Source: Sulfurimonas sp.
GTDB lineage: Bacteria; Campylobacterota; Campylobacteria; Campylobacterales; Sulfurimonadaceae
Direction: 5' to 3'
Length of the DNA stretch: 64,000 nt
Assembly (NCBI RefSeq): GCF_028713515.1
Contig: NZ_JAQTOD010000003.1
Span: 338,711-402,710, forward strand
Below, piece by piece: positions 7,642-16,312 of the stretch. Within the stretch, counting starts at the first letter, position 1; every line of letters starts with the position of its first letter. A program made the position numbers and the translations under genes. Below the pieces are notes generated by a model that saw only the letters and a program-made list of their open reading frames with translations, was not told the DNA's origin and searched no databases.

Positions 7642-8655
7642 ATGGCTTATATAATTTTAAATAAAAATAATTTTTTTAATAATCTCGACATTATTGCAAA
7701 TCGTACCAAAAGCGTAGATAAAATAGCTTTGGTTCTCAAAGATAACGCTTATGGACACGGTCTTTTAGAGATGGCGTCAATGGCAAACGAGTACGGCATC
7801 AAAAAAGCAGTTGTGCAAAAAACAGAAGAAGCACTTTTGATAGAGAAGTTTTTTGAGTATATCTTAGTCTTAAGTGACACTCCGACCGTTTCAAGCGATA
7901 AGATTAGGTATACGATTAACGACATAAACAGCATCAGTAAATTTCCTCTTGGCACAAAAGTTGAGCTAAAAGTAGATAGCGGAATGCACAGAAATGGAAT
8001 TTCTCCAAGTGAACTAGAGGCCTCATTTTTAAAGATAAAAGGGCAGGGACTACAGCTGGAGGCGGTTTTTACACACCACAGAAGTGCAGATGAGTTAACA
8101 ACTGAGTGGTTTTGGCAAAAAGAAAATTTTAAAAAAATCAAGCAAGAGTCAACAAAACTAGCAGAGAAGTTAGGATTTACTGCTCTTAGATTTCACTCTT
8201 CAAACTCGGCAGCACTATTTAGAGATAGCAGTTTTGATGAAGATATGGCAAGAGTCGGGATTGTCGCTTATGGATGTATGACACTTCCAAAAGCAATATC
8301 AGTCGATGGCATAAAACCCGTTTTGTCACTATATGCAAATAAAATCTCATCAAGAAAATTAAAGAGTGGCGAGAGAGTCGGATATGGCGCAACGCGTGAG
8401 ATAAAGAGTGATGCAGTTGTGAGTAATTATGATTTTGGATATGGCGATGGATTTTTTAGGTCTTGTTCAAATAACTATAAAACTCCCCATGATATTGAGA
8501 TAGTTGGTAGAGTCTCAATGGATAACAGCTCTTTTTTATGTGACAAAGATGAGATATTAATTTTTGATGACGCCAGAGTTGCAGCTTCATATGCTGGTAC
8601 TATAAGTTATGAGGTTTTGACATCTTTGAAGGCTGATATAAAAAAGATTGTTTAG
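7642..8655 (+). CDS. alr: Alanine racemase
   Basis: A 337-aa PLP enzyme that interconverts L- and D-alanine for peptidoglycan. The PLP lysine is K33 in VLKDNAYGHG, the second catalytic residue is the Tyr at about 248 in GERVGYGAT, and FTHHRSAD and RVGIVAYG are typical of the barrel domain. The ATG at 7642 fits the conserved N-terminus. A longer reading from 7561 would add 27 residues antisense to aguA and is not credible. Its 3' end overlaps the convergent neighbour by 4 nt. Confidence 0.92.
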   Translation: MAYIILNKNNFFNNLDIIANRTKSVDKIALVLKDNAYGHGLLEMASMANEYGIKKAVVQKTEEALLIEKFFEYILVLSDTPTVSSDKIRYTINDINSISKFPLGTKVELKVDSGMHRNGISPSELEASFLKIKGQGLQLEAVFTHHRSADELTTEWFWQKENFKKIKQESTKLAEKLGFTALRFHSSNSAALFRDSSFDEDMARVGIVAYGCMTLPKAISVDGIKPVLSLYANKISSRKLKSGERVGYGATREIKSDAVVSNYDFGYGDGFFRSCSNNYKTPHDIEIVGRVSMDNSSFLCDKDEILIFDDARVAASYAGTISYEVLTSLKADIKKIV

Positions 8656-9041
8656 TTAACCTTTACAATCGCCTCTGCGAAAATAACCCCATCAGCGCCC
8701 AAAAGTGCTAGCTCTTCTATATCTTCCTCATCTTCTACCATAACTAAGATTTTTGCATCAAAAAGGTAGCTATCTGCGAGATCTTGAGCCGTTTTTGCAA
8801 GCTCTTCCTGGACAACTACATAAGATGCCCCAAGAGCTGAAGCATATAAAATTTCAGTGATATTTTTTACACTTACTGCAATTGACATACTGTTTATAAC
8901 TGCGTGGTTGATTGTCTCAATATTTTTTTCGCTAAATTCTATAAAAAGTATTGACGATGGTGGTGTGCGAAGAATTGAATCTATGCCAGAGATATGATAA
9001 AATTTTTCACTCTCTATAAATCTATGACCAAAAAAAATCAT
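8652..9041 (-). CDS. Conserved hypothetical protein
   Basis: A 129-aa acidic soluble protein. The start at 9041 is chosen because its ATG overlaps the TGA of the upstream gene as ATGA; a reading from 9059 would add six residues. Alternating beta and alpha segments (SILFIEFSEKN, AIAVS-like, ASYVVVQEELA, AKILVMVEDEED, GADGVIFAEAIVKV) suggest half of a TIM-barrel or Rossmann-like fold. I do not recognise a catalytic motif and assign no function. It is the last gene of the ribA-rsmG-PP0621-like operon. Confidence 0.7.
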   Translation of the reverse strand: MIFFGHRFIESEKFYHISGIDSILRTPPSSILFIEFSEKNIETINHAVINSMSIAVSVKNITEILYASALGASYVVVQEELAKTAQDLADSYLFDAKILVMVEDEEDIEELALLGADGVIFAEAIVKVN

Positions 9042-9280
9042 TTCGCGTTCTTTAGGCACTCACTGCTGCAATAATATTTGTTTACACTTAAAATTGCATC
9101 GTCAAGTTCGCAGTAAATCCCACAAGTAGCACACTCAACCATATCGCTGCTTTTTGTTTTATCTTTTTTTGCATCGTTATCTCTCTCTTTGCTTTGTGTA
9201 TGTGTAATCGGTTTTTTCTTAAACAAGTAAAAGTAAATCGCAACGAACACGCCAATAATTAAAAGATATTTTAGTATCAT
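9038..9280 (-). CDS. PP0621-family membrane-anchored metal-binding protein
   Basis: An 80-aa protein with an N-terminal membrane helix (about 2-19), a charged linker and a C-terminal cysteine motif: MVECATCGIYCELDDAI, then KYYCSSECL. The CxxC ... CxxxC pattern with a tyrosine before the third Cys matches the PP0621 family and probably binds zinc. Its ATG at 9280 shares one base with the rsmG stop (TGATG); an upstream TTG is also possible. Function is unknown. Confidence 0.72.
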   Translation of the reverse strand: MILKYLLIIGVFVAIYFYLFKKKPITHTQSKERDNDAKKDKTKSSDMVECATCGIYCELDDAILSVNKYYCSSECLKNAK

Positions 9281-9861
9281 CAATTCTCTCCTATAAGCAA
9301 ATAATGCCTGTTTTTTGTTTTTATAATTTTATGCTTCATATCTTTAGAGACTTCATCATAGACGCGCTCACCTTTGTAAAAAAGAAGTTTTGAGTTCTCA
9401 TCTCTAAGATTTTTACTAAGCTCTAGAAGCATCTCAGTGTCCGTTACGGCTCTTGAAGTTATGAGTTCAAAAAATTCACTCTCCATATCCTGGACCCTCT
9501 TTTTGACAACTCGAACATTGCCCAGTTTCAAATCCGCTTTTACAAACTGTAAAAAACTAGATCTTTTTGGCGAAGGCTCAATCAAAACTACTTCTGTATC
9601 AGGAAGTCCCATTGCTAAAATCAGACCAGGAAAACCAGCTCCGGTGCCAATGTCTAGTAGATTTTTACACTTTGGTAAAAAACTTAGTGGGAAAATAGCA
9701 TCATATATAAATTCATCTATTGTTTTTTCATCTTTTGCGCCAGTTAAATTGTGAATTTTGTTCCACTTAAAAAGATGCTCTTTAAACTTTTGGATATTAT
9801 AAAAAAAGTCATCAGGAAGTAAAATTCCATCATCATGAAGCGTCTGTTTTAGATTTATCAT
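9280..9861 (-). CDS. rsmG: 16S rRNA (guanine527-N7)-methyltransferase
   Basis: A 193-aa SAM-dependent methyltransferase (GidB) that modifies G527 of 16S rRNA; its loss is known to give streptomycin resistance in other bacteria. Motif I is [10 protein letters not shown] (70-79), preceded by the family motif [10 protein letters not shown] (32-41) and followed by [12 protein letters not shown] and ITSRAV. It starts by TAATG overlap with the stop codon of ribA and is coupled to the downstream small gene by TGATG, forming a tight operon. Confidence 0.92.
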   Translation of the reverse strand: MINLKQTLHDDGILLPDDFFYNIQKFKEHLFKWNKIHNLTGAKDEKTIDEFIYDAIFPLSFLPKCKNLLDIGTGAGFPGLILAMGLPDTEVVLIEPSPKRSSFLQFVKADLKLGNVRVVKKRVQDMESEFFELITSRAVTDTEMLLELSKNLRDENSKLLFYKGERVYDEVSKDMKHKIIKTKNRHYLLIGEN

Positions 9862-10424
9862 TATAAAAGATGCCCCATACTCTCTTTTTTTACATTCAAA
9901 TACGCCTCATTATGCGGGTTTGACTTCATAATAATTGGCACTCTATTAACAATCTCAATATCGCCTAAAGAGTCTATTTTTCTTGGGTTATTTGTAAGGA
10001 GCTTAATCTTCTTGATGTCAAAATGAGCCAAAATAAAAGGGACTATCTCATAAGTTCTCTCATCTGTGTCAAAACCCAATTGATGATTTGCTTCTATGGT
10101 GTTTAAGCCCTTATCTTGAAGGGCATAAGCATTTATCTTGTTCAAAAGACCGATATTTCGCCCCTCTTGTCTAAGATAAATCACCATTCCATTTGTTTGT
10201 GAAGCAAGCCTTAGAGCATACTCAAGCTGATCGCGGCAATCACATTTTAGGCTTCCTATGGCATCGCCTGTCAGGCACTCTGAATGAACTCTGACTATTG
10301 GAACTTCATCTAGTGGTTCTTTGTATATAACAAGGTGTTCCTTGTGTCCCTCTTTAAAAGCTTTAACTTTAAAATCGCCAAATCTAGATGGGAGATTGGC
10401 GATTTCTGATATCTCTATATTCAA
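9861..10424 (-). CDS. ribA: GTP cyclohydrolase II
   Basis: A 187-aa stand-alone RibA, the first step of riboflavin synthesis from GTP. Zinc ligands are C50, C61 and C63 in [17 protein letters not shown]. The catalytic RQEGRNIGL lies at 85-93 and LLTNNPRKI near 143-151. It is not fused to RibB. It is the first gene of a minus-strand operon with rsmG and is divergent from hemB. ribH of the same pathway lies at 26959. Confidence 0.93.
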   Translation of the reverse strand: MNIEISEIANLPSRFGDFKVKAFKEGHKEHLVIYKEPLDEVPIVRVHSECLTGDAIGSLKCDCRDQLEYALRLASQTNGMVIYLRQEGRNIGLLNKINAYALQDKGLNTIEANHQLGFDTDERTYEIVPFILAHFDIKKIKLLTNNPRKIDSLGDIEIVNRVPIIMKSNPHNEAYLNVKKESMGHLL

Positions 10425-10493
10425 TAAACTTGTCCTTAACTTTAAAAAGGTAAAATATTTTTTTAAAAATTATAGCCAAAAAAAGGTTTAACT

Positions 10494-11465
10494 ATGTTTC
10501 AAAGATTTCGCAGAACTCGCCTAAATGGTCATCTTCGCTCACTTGTTCGTGAAACTAATGTCAGTGTAAATGATTTTATCTATCCACTTTTTATCCGCTC
10601 AGGCAAAGGAGTAAAAATAGAGATTGCTTCAATGCCTGGAGTATTTCAGATGAGTATAGATGAGGTTTTAAAAGAGTGCGAAGAGCTAAAGAGACTTGGA
10701 CTTTACGCAATTATCCTTTTTGGAATTCCTGATGTAAAAGACTCTGTCGGTTCTGATTCTCTTTGTAGTAACGGGATTATTGCTTCATCAATTCGTGCTA
10801 TAAAAAAAGCACATCCAGAGATGTTTGTGGTGACTGACCTATGTTTTTGTGAATACACAGATCACGGACATTGCGGGATTATTGATGAGAAATTACAAAC
10901 AGTAAATAACGATGCAACGCTTCAGATATCTGCTAAGCAAGCCATTATCCACGCAGAAGCAGGAGTTGACATGATAGCACCTTCTGGAATGATGGACGGA
11001 ATTATTCAAACTCTAAGAGAAGCACTTGATGGCGCAGGATATGAAAACTTGCCTATTATGAGTTACTCAACAAAGTTTGCATCTGGATACTATGGACCGT
11101 TTCGTGATGTAGCGGAATCAGCTCCTAGTTTTGGAGACCGTGCAAGCTACCAAATGGATCCAGCAAACAGAAGAGAAGCGATAAGCGAGAGCCTCTCGGA
11201 CGAGCTTCAAGGTGCAGATATCTTAATGGTAAAACCTGCTTTAGCGTACTTAGATATAGTTCGTGAGATAAAGGATAGAACCACTCGTCCAATGGCGGTC
11301 TACAATGTTAGTGGAGAGTACGCGATGCTAAAATTTGCTGGACTAAATGGCTTAATTGATTATGATAGAGTTGTAATGGAGACTATGGTTAGCTTTAAGC
11401 GCGCAGGTGCTGACATCATCATCTCATATCACGCTAAAGAGGTTGCGAAGCTGTTGCAAAAGTAG
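10494..11465 (+). CDS. hemB: Delta-aminolevulinic acid dehydratase (porphobilinogen synthase)
   Basis: A 323-aa enzyme that condenses two 5-aminolevulinates to porphobilinogen. The Schiff-base lysines are K194 ([11 protein letters not shown]) and K247 ([11 protein letters not shown]). Three cysteines in [14 protein letters not shown] (C117, C119, C127) form the catalytic zinc site, so this is the zinc-dependent type. The N-terminus [17 protein letters not shown] is typical. It has a ribosome site (AAAGG) and is transcribed away from ribA. A weak hairpin at about 11464-11498 follows the stop codon. Confidence 0.95.
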   Translation: MFQRFRRTRLNGHLRSLVRETNVSVNDFIYPLFIRSGKGVKIEIASMPGVFQMSIDEVLKECEELKRLGLYAIILFGIPDVKDSVGSDSLCSNGIIASSIRAIKKAHPEMFVVTDLCFCEYTDHGHCGIIDEKLQTVNNDATLQISAKQAIIHAEAGVDMIAPSGMMDGIIQTLREALDGAGYENLPIMSYSTKFASGYYGPFRDVAESAPSFGDRASYQMDPANRREAISESLSDELQGADILMVKPALAYLDIVREIKDRTTRPMAVYNVSGEYAMLKFAGLNGLIDYDRVVMETMVSFKRAGADIIISYHAKEVAKLLQK

Positions 11466-11554
11466 TATTAAAGTAAATTATTATAAACTTTTGATACTAA
11501 GCTCAGCTAAAATAGCTAAATTCGGTATATTTATTTAAAAATTTGGGAAAATTA

Positions 11555-12475
11555 ATGAGACACTTTTTAACGCTAAAAGATTTTACAAAATATGAAATTT
11601 TAGAGATTATTGATATAGGTTTAGAGATAAAAAAGAACCTGAAATTAGGCATTTATAAGCATGAACTAAAAAACCAGACTCTAGCTATGATATTTGAGAA
11701 GAGTTCAACAAGAACAAGGGTTAGTTTTGAGGCTGGAATGTTTCAGTTAGGTGGGCACGCGCTGTTTTTATCAAATCGTGATATTCATTTAGGTCGTGGT
11801 GAGCCAGTAAAAGACACGGCACGCGTTATTTCAAGCATGTGTAATATGGTTATGATAAGAACTTTTGAGCACTCAAAACTTGAAGAGTTTGCCTCTTTTT
11901 CAAAAGTACCTGTCATAAATGGTTTAACGGATACTTACCATCCAGTTCAACTTTTGGCTGATTATATGACCCTGGTTGAGCACGGTATGGAGAAAAATAT
12001 TGTCGCTGCTTATGTTGGCGATGGAAACAACATGACACACTCATGGATGATGCTCGCTGCCAAACTTGGTTTTGAGCTAAGGGTTGCCACTCCAAAAGGG
12101 TATGAAGTAAGTAGTGCTGTTTTGGATGAAGTGCAAGAGATTGCCAAAGAGAGCGGAGCGATTATCAAGATGATGAATGATCCAAAAGAGGCAGTTAGAG
12201 GCGCTACTGTCGTAACTACTGACACATGGACTTCAATGGGACAAGAGGATGAAAAAGAGGAGCGTATTAAAATTTTTAAAGGATTTATGGTTAATGATGA
12301 GATGATGTCTTTAGCTGATTCAAATGCTAAATTCTTACACTGTCTTCCAGCCTATCGAGGTTTGGAGGTAAGTGAAGAAGTTTTTGAAAAACACTCTGAA
12401 ATTATTTTTAATGAGGCAGAAAACAGGCTTCATGCCCAAAAAGGGCTGATGGTTTGGCTGGATAGACAGAGATAG
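11555..12475 (+). CDS. argF: Ornithine carbamoyltransferase
   Basis: A 306-aa enzyme converting ornithine and carbamoyl phosphate to citrulline in arginine synthesis. The carbamoyl-phosphate motif is STRTR (51-55), ornithine binding is marked by DxxSMG-like TSMGQEDE, and HCLPAYRG near the end carries the conserved Cys. The ATG at 11555 is preferred over a TTG at 11543 because GGGA precedes it. It lies about 90 nt after hemB with its own likely promoter. A 6-bp hairpin overlaps its stop and that of the convergent hemerythrin gene. Confidence 0.93.
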   Translation: MRHFLTLKDFTKYEILEIIDIGLEIKKNLKLGIYKHELKNQTLAMIFEKSSTRTRVSFEAGMFQLGGHALFLSNRDIHLGRGEPVKDTARVISSMCNMVMIRTFEHSKLEEFASFSKVPVINGLTDTYHPVQLLADYMTLVEHGMEKNIVAAYVGDGNNMTHSWMMLAAKLGFELRVATPKGYEVSSAVLDEVQEIAKESGAIIKMMNDPKEAVRGATVVTTDTWTSMGQEDEKEERIKIFKGFMVNDEMMSLADSNAKFLHCLPAYRGLEVSEEVFEKHSEIIFNEAENRLHAQKGLMVWLDRQR

Positions 12476-12479
12476 TCTG

Positions 12480-12917
12480 TTAATAGACTACGCTTCTCAT
12501 TCTTGATATGAGATGCTCGGCATCATCTTCAAGGTGTCGCTGTGCCAAAGTGTAGAGCATCTGTTCCTCTTTCATATTATGCTGTTGCATAAGTATCATC
12601 AGCGTTTCCGAAACCGAAAAAAACTTCTCTTTGTCCTTTTGTTCAAGAGCTTTTCTCATTTTAGATAAAAGCTCACGCATCTGCTCATGCTCCATCTCCA
12701 TAAGTTTCGCAGGATTATTCTCTATAGCGCTTACTTGAGCCAACGCCTGAAACAACACTATCTCTTCCATACTGAAATGATTGCTCAAATCATCGTAAAA
12801 CTTCTCAAATTTTAAAAGTGCGTTGTCACTGTTGCTGGCAACGGCATCCTCCATCTCGGCAAATGTTTCGTCACACTCTCTGTGGTCGTTTGTCAAGAAC
12901 TCTTTTATATTTGACAT
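12480..12917 (-). CDS. Hemerythrin-like domain protein
   Basis: A 145-aa soluble four-helix protein with the di-iron ligand pattern of hemerythrins: H12 in NDHRECD, H47 and E51 in NHFSMEE, H77 in EHEQM, and H113 and E117 in QHNMKEEQ. Such proteins bind O2 or sense and handle iron, NO or oxygen in microaerophilic bacteria. It stands alone and ends 4 nt from argF, converging with it. The specific role is not deducible from sequence. Confidence 0.85.
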   Translation of the reverse strand: MSNIKEFLTNDHRECDETFAEMEDAVASNSDNALLKFEKFYDDLSNHFSMEEIVLFQALAQVSAIENNPAKLMEMEHEQMRELLSKMRKALEQKDKEKFFSVSETLMILMQQHNMKEEQMLYTLAQRHLEDDAEHLISRMRSVVY

Positions 12918-12988
12918 GTAAGCTATCCTGATAAGTTTTAGCGAATGATAGCTTTTTTAGGTTTTTTGGCGATTGATGGGAGTCAACA

Positions 12989-13276
12989 TTAACTTTCTTT
13001 AGGCTTGTTTTGGTTAAAAATATTTAAGATTTCAATAGTGTTATTTTCTAAATTGACTTCATAGTTTATTGTATGTTTCTCGTATGTTAAATCTCTTATA
13101 TCTTTATCGTTAAAATAAATAGATTGTCTATATTTGTATGGGAAGTTCGGAATATTTTTTATGAGCGTATCAAGTTCTTTTTGAAATTTTCTACTAGCAC
13201 TAACCTTATCAGTGGCAATATGCCCTAAAGTAATTAAGAGATTTATTTGAAATTTTCTTGAACGAGTTATCTTCAT
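12989..13276 (-). CDS. RelE/ParE-family toxin
   Basis: A 95-aa basic protein of the RelE/ParE fold: an N-terminal strand MKITRSRKF, a helical hairpin (TLGHIATDKVSASRKFQKELDTLI) and C-terminal strands with IRDLTYEKHTINYEV and IEILNIFNQ. Family members either cut mRNA on the ribosome or poison gyrase; sequence alone does not decide. It starts 2 nt after the stop of the antitoxin gene, as usual for such pairs. Confidence 0.75.
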   Translation of the reverse strand: MKITRSRKFQINLLITLGHIATDKVSASRKFQKELDTLIKNIPNFPYKYRQSIYFNDKDIRDLTYEKHTINYEVNLENNTIEILNIFNQNKPKES

Positions 13277-13278
13277 AT

Positions 13279-13524
13279 TTATTTTTCAAGTTCTGAAAAA
13301 AATTGTTGTATCTCTTTTTCATACTGTTCTTCTGATAACATCTCCATTTTTCCACTTTTAACATCAGCTCTTATTTGATGAAGTTCTTGTTGTCTCTCAT
13401 AAAAGTAAGGGTCAAGTTCAAGGTTTTTATCTTTTGAAATAGTTATATTTGAATGACTGTTTTTTACAAAATTCATAAACTGTTGCATATAATCATCTTG
13501 TATATGAACTGATAAAGTTTGCAT
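13279..13524 (-). CDS. Antitoxin partner of the RelE/ParE toxin
   Basis: An 81-aa acidic protein beginning MQTLSVHIQDDYMQQFMNFV, with a predicted DNA-binding N-terminus and a helical C-terminal toxin-neutralising part (about 50-81) rich in Glu. The ATG at 13524 is chosen for the AAAGGTG ribosome site 6 nt upstream; the alternative GTG at 13533 lacks one. It precedes the toxin by 2 nt. No closer antitoxin subfamily is recognised, so identity rests on size, charge and position. Confidence 0.7.
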   Translation of the reverse strand: MQTLSVHIQDDYMQQFMNFVKNSHSNITISKDKNLELDPYFYERQQELHQIRADVKSGKMEMLSEEQYEKEIQQFFSELEK

Positions 13525-13614
13525 AATCCACACCTTTGTGTTTATTTTGTAGCTTCAATTATATCAAAACCTAAGTGATATTCACTGAAGTTTTTGATTG
13601 GCTCCACTGATTTG

Positions 13615-13860
13615 TTATACAGCTTCTTTGTGATGTTGAATTTGCATAATTTTGTCAGCTAACCAAGTTTTAATGATAGCTTGACGACTTACTCCAATGT
13701 GTTGTGCTTCTTCATCAAGTTTTTTAACCATCCATGTAGGAAAGTCAATATTAATTCTTTTTGGTTCTAAGTTCGGTCTCTTAATCGTTGATAAATCAAG
13801 ATATTCAATTATATCTTCTTCATTGTCATCAAAAATTTTATCGAATTCTTCAGCTTTCAT
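13615..13860 (-). CDS. brnA: BrnA/CopG-family antitoxin
   Basis: An 81-aa protein with the BrnA layout: an acidic N-terminus (EEFDKIFDDNEEDIIEYLD) and a C-terminal ribbon-helix-helix (RINIDFPTWMVKKLDEEAQ, then GVSRQAIIKTWLADKI). It would bind operator DNA and neutralise BrnT. The ATG at 13860 lies inside the end of the toxin gene (11-nt overlap); the longer frame to 14010 is antisense-free but has no family similarity. Toxin-before-antitoxin order is typical for BrnTA. Confidence 0.85.
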   Translation of the reverse strand: MKAEEFDKIFDDNEEDIIEYLDLSTIKRPNLEPKRINIDFPTWMVKKLDEEAQHIGVSRQAIIKTWLADKIMQIQHHKEAV

Positions 13861-14110
13861 AGATTTCAATCTCCTTTTTTCTTGCTCTTCGTGCAGAGAT
13901 AATTCTAATTTTATCTTCACGAATTGTTGAAACAACAGTATAAAACTTTGAGTTGATTTTGCCAATATTAATGAATCTTTCTTCATCTTCATAAGATGTT
14001 GAAATTTCAATCATTCTGTCATCATTCCAAAGAAGCTTTGCATCTTCAAAGTCAATTCCATGCTTTTGCTTATTTGATAAGCTTTTATTACTATCATATT
14101 CATATTTCAT
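13850..14110 (-). CDS. brnT: BrnT-family ribonuclease toxin
   Basis: An 86-aa BrnT toxin, a RelE-like ribonuclease of type II systems. It shows NKQKHGIDFEDAKLLW at the start, the central EDEERFINIGKI, and the conserved IRIISARRARKKEIEIYE at the end, where Arg residues are important in the family. It is first in the pair and overlaps brnA by 11 nt. The TATACT-like sequence just upstream may be the autoregulated promoter. Confidence 0.87.
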   Translation of the reverse strand: MKYEYDSNKSLSNKQKHGIDFEDAKLLWNDDRMIEISTSYEDEERFINIGKINSKFYTVVSTIREDKIRIISARRARKKEIEIYES

Positions 14111-14364
14111 ATAATAAGTATATCATTTTTATATTAAATTGTAAAATTTTGAGAAAAGTTACTGTGAATGTATAACGGTCGCGTAGCGAGCGGACAACTA
14201 TTTATCCATACACATTATATACATAGTAACTTAAAAAAATAAAAATAACTTACATGTTAAATGTGTGTTAATTATTAAAATTTAGTAAAAAATAGACTTT
14301 TGGAGTTATAGAAAATCAATAATATTGGGGAGCAAGGGCTTGTCCTTGCTGATTATAGAAGAGG
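14111..14364. other. Intergenic region behind the toxin-antitoxin pairs
   Basis: No credible gene is present. The stretch is very AT-rich except for a short GC-rich patch at about 14177-14195 (GTCGCGTAGCGAGCGGAC) and the hairpin near trpS. TTGTCC-like and TAACTT motifs recur, but I see no clear promoter or attachment site. Confidence 0.4.
14331..14350 (-). terminator. Hairpin downstream of trpS
   Basis: AGCAAGG and CCTTGCT form a perfect 7-bp stem with a 6-nt loop 14 nt after the trpS stop codon. It has no T-run on the minus strand, so a Rho-independent role is only possible. Confidence 0.45.
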
Positions 14365-15330
14365 TTAGTAACTTATCCCAGTAACGCTTCTGATTTTCTC
14401 AATAGTCGTAAGTGCAACTTCCCTAGCCTTAGAAGCTCCCGCTTTTAAGATCTCTTTAACTTCGTCTTGATGAGCTTCAAAATATTCTCGTTTTTCCCTG
14501 AAATCTCTAAAATATTCCCACATAACTTCTCCAAGATAAATTTTAAAATGCCCGTGACCTTCGCCACCTCTTTTGTACCTCTCTTGAAGTGCTATCAGGT
14601 TGTCGCCTTCTAAAAAGAGTTTTGCCATATTGTAGACATTGCAGGTTTCATACTCTTTTGGCTCTTCCATCGCTACATTTTCGGTTACAATTTTTTTAAT
14701 AGTCTTCATCTGGGCTTTTTCTTCGCCAAAAATATTTACAATATTTCCGTAGCTTTTAGACATTTTTTGTCCATCTATTCCAGGGACGGTTGCAACTTCC
14801 TCTTGAACTCTAAATTCTGGAATTGTCAGTATATCCCCATATTTGTTGTTGAATTTTATTGCTATATCCCTTGCAATTTCTACATGCTGAATCTGATCTT
14901 TTCCAACAGGAACTACCTCTGAATTAAAAAGTAAAATATCTGCAGCCATCAAAACAGGATAGGAGAAAAGTGAGTGATTTGTTGCAAATCCTTTAGCTGT
15001 TTTGTCTTTATAGCTGTGTGCTCGCTCGAGTAGCCCCATTGGAGTGAATGATGAGAGTATCCAATAAAGTTCAAGTACCTCTTTGACATCAGACTGAACC
15101 CAAAAAACTGATTTTTTTGGGTCAATGCCGAGTGCCAAAAAGTCAGTAGCACACTGCATTGTTAATTTTGAGAGTCTCTCTCCTTCGCTCACGCTAGTCA
15201 TGGCATGATAGTTTGCAATGAAAGCAAATGTTTGACTATTCTCCTGAGCTTCGACCATCTGTTTGATTGAACCAAAATAGTTTCCAATATGTAAATCACC
15301 AGATGGCTGGATACCAGTTAAAACTCTCAT
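14365..15330 (-). CDS. trpS: Tryptophanyl-tRNA synthetase
   Basis: A 321-aa class I synthetase charging tRNA-Trp. The HIGH-type motif is HIGN (14-17) after TGIQPSGDL, and KMSKS is at 189-193. The AHSYKDK and PVGKDQIQHVE stretches line the Trp and ATP pockets. I prefer the ATG at 15330 (MRVLTGIQPSG), preceded by GAGGG; a start at 15345 would repeat the same five residues and lacks a ribosome site. A TATAAT about 30 nt upstream may be the promoter. It diverges from the short hibernation factor. Confidence 0.93.
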   Translation of the reverse strand: MRVLTGIQPSGDLHIGNYFGSIKQMVEAQENSQTFAFIANYHAMTSVSEGERLSKLTMQCATDFLALGIDPKKSVFWVQSDVKEVLELYWILSSFTPMGLLERAHSYKDKTAKGFATNHSLFSYPVLMAADILLFNSEVVPVGKDQIQHVEIARDIAIKFNNKYGDILTIPEFRVQEEVATVPGIDGQKMSKSYGNIVNIFGEEKAQMKTIKKIVTENVAMEEPKEYETCNVYNMAKLFLEGDNLIALQERYKRGGEGHGHFKIYLGEVMWEYFRDFREKREYFEAHQDEVKEILKAGASKAREVALTTIEKIRSVTGISY

Positions 15331-15423
15331 TCTTAAAACCCTCATATAATTGTTTGAGAAATTATACTTTTTTTAACTTTATTTTGTTATCATTAAATAA
15401 ACATAGGTTCAAAAGGATTTAAG

Positions 15424-15753
15424 ATGAATGTACAAATTCACGCAAAAGATATTACACTCCAAGCAAATACAAGAGCTCATATTGAGGCAGCGATAGAGAG
15501 TTTTAAAAAATTCTCTTTAGACATTACCACTGTTAATGTTAATTTAAAAGCGGAAAAAAAAGGTGTTGAGATAGAGTTTGATATTCATATAGCTCACTCT
15601 CAACCGGTGGTTATAAACCAAGCTGATAATGATTTAGATGTAGCAATAGATTTAGCAATAGAGAGAGCATCAAAAGCGCTTCGTCGTCTTCATGATAAAG
15701 TTATATCTCATAAAGCTACCTCTATAAAAGATGTTGGAATAATAGAAGACTGA
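15424..15753 (+). CDS. hpf: Short ribosome hibernation-promoting factor (HPF/RaiA-like)
   Basis: A 109-aa protein covering only the HPF/RaiA N-terminal domain: MNVQIHAKDITL, the basic helix region and DLDVAIDLAIERASKALRRLHDK. Such proteins bind the 30S decoding centre in resting cells. The C-terminal dimerisation domain of long HPF is absent. A second, long HPF is at 32369. The hemJ gene starts one base after its stop codon region, so the two are co-transcribed. AAAGGA gives a good ribosome site. Confidence 0.85.
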   Translation: MNVQIHAKDITLQANTRAHIEAAIESFKKFSLDITTVNVNLKAEKKGVEIEFDIHIAHSQPVVINQADNDLDVAIDLAIERASKALRRLHDKVISHKATSIKDVGIIED

Positions 15754-15754
15754 T

Positions 15755-16201
15755 ATGTATAGCTGGATTCTTTGGTTTCACATAATATCTCTGATTTCAT
15801 GGTTTGCAGCACTCTTTTATATGCCTAGACTCTTTGTTTATCATGCAGAAAACATAGAGAATGAGGGATTTGTTGAGGTTGTGAAAGTCATGGAGATGAA
15901 GATTTACAAATATATTGGAATCCCGGCTATGTGGGCTACTGTTTTGAGTGGAGTCGCTATGATATTTTTATCAACCGCGCAGTATGGTGGGGTTAATATT
16001 TTTTCAACCGGTGGCTGGTTGCACGCTAAGATATTTTTTGTTCTTATTTTAATGGCTTACTTTTTTTCGCTTGGCTCATATAGGATAAAATTTTTAAATA
16101 ATGAGTGCAAAAAGAGTGGGAAGTTCTTTCGTGCTTATAATGAAGTACCAACAATTTTGCTTCTGCTTATAGTTGCAATGGTTATTATAAGACCATTTTA
16201 A
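15755..16201 (+). CDS. hemJ: Protoporphyrinogen IX oxidase HemJ
   Basis: A 148-aa membrane protein of the HemJ (UPF0093) family, which oxidises protoporphyrinogen IX to protoporphyrin IX when HemG/HemY are absent. Four membrane helices are evident (about 1-22, 52-73, 85-106, 127-147). Conserved residues include the helix-1 His (H9 in LWFHIISLISWFAAL), MPRLFVYH and a Lys in GGWLHAKIFF. It follows the short HPF by one nucleotide and ends in a strong hairpin. It completes the heme genes of the window with hemB and hemD. Confidence 0.88.
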   Translation: MYSWILWFHIISLISWFAALFYMPRLFVYHAENIENEGFVEVVKVMEMKIYKYIGIPAMWATVLSGVAMIFLSTAQYGGVNIFSTGGWLHAKIFFVLILMAYFFSLGSYRIKFLNNECKKSGKFFRAYNEVPTILLLLIVAMVIIRPF

Positions 16202-16225
16202 GCGCTTAACGCTATGCGCTTAAAA
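16196..16225 (+). terminator. Hairpin at the end of hemJ
   Basis: TTTTAAGCGC and GCGCTTAAAA form a perfect 10-bp stem with a 10-nt loop. The first arm contains the hemJ stop codon. Confidence 0.65.
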
Positions 16226-16282
16226 GGAAAATATCTAACCAACTAAAATAAAAGAGATAAATTTCTTCTTTTGAGTTTTTTT

Positions 16283-16312
16283 AAATCTTTTTATATTTAT
16301 GTAAAAAGATTT
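16283..16312 (-). terminator. AT-rich hairpin at the end of der
   Basis: AAATCTTTTT and AAAAAGATTT form a perfect 10-bp stem with a 10-nt loop touching the der stop codon. Low GC and no clear minus-strand T-run make efficiency uncertain. Confidence 0.45.

Noticed and set aside
7642..7643. aguA start at 7643 instead of 7625
   Set aside because: This would make the two divergent start codons overlap and has no ribosome site; the family N-terminus begins at 7625.
7749..8141. 130-aa minus-strand frame inside alr
   Set aside because: Antisense to the conserved alr barrel with no family features or start signals.
12010..12225. Antisense frame inside argF
   Set aside because: It overlaps conserved argF codons in full and lacks start signals or homology.
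14155..14200. GC-rich patch considered as an integron attC or recombination site
   Set aside because: The flanking GTATAAC and GGACAAC do not match the consensus core sites, there is no integrase gene and no cassette array, and the inner pairing is weak.
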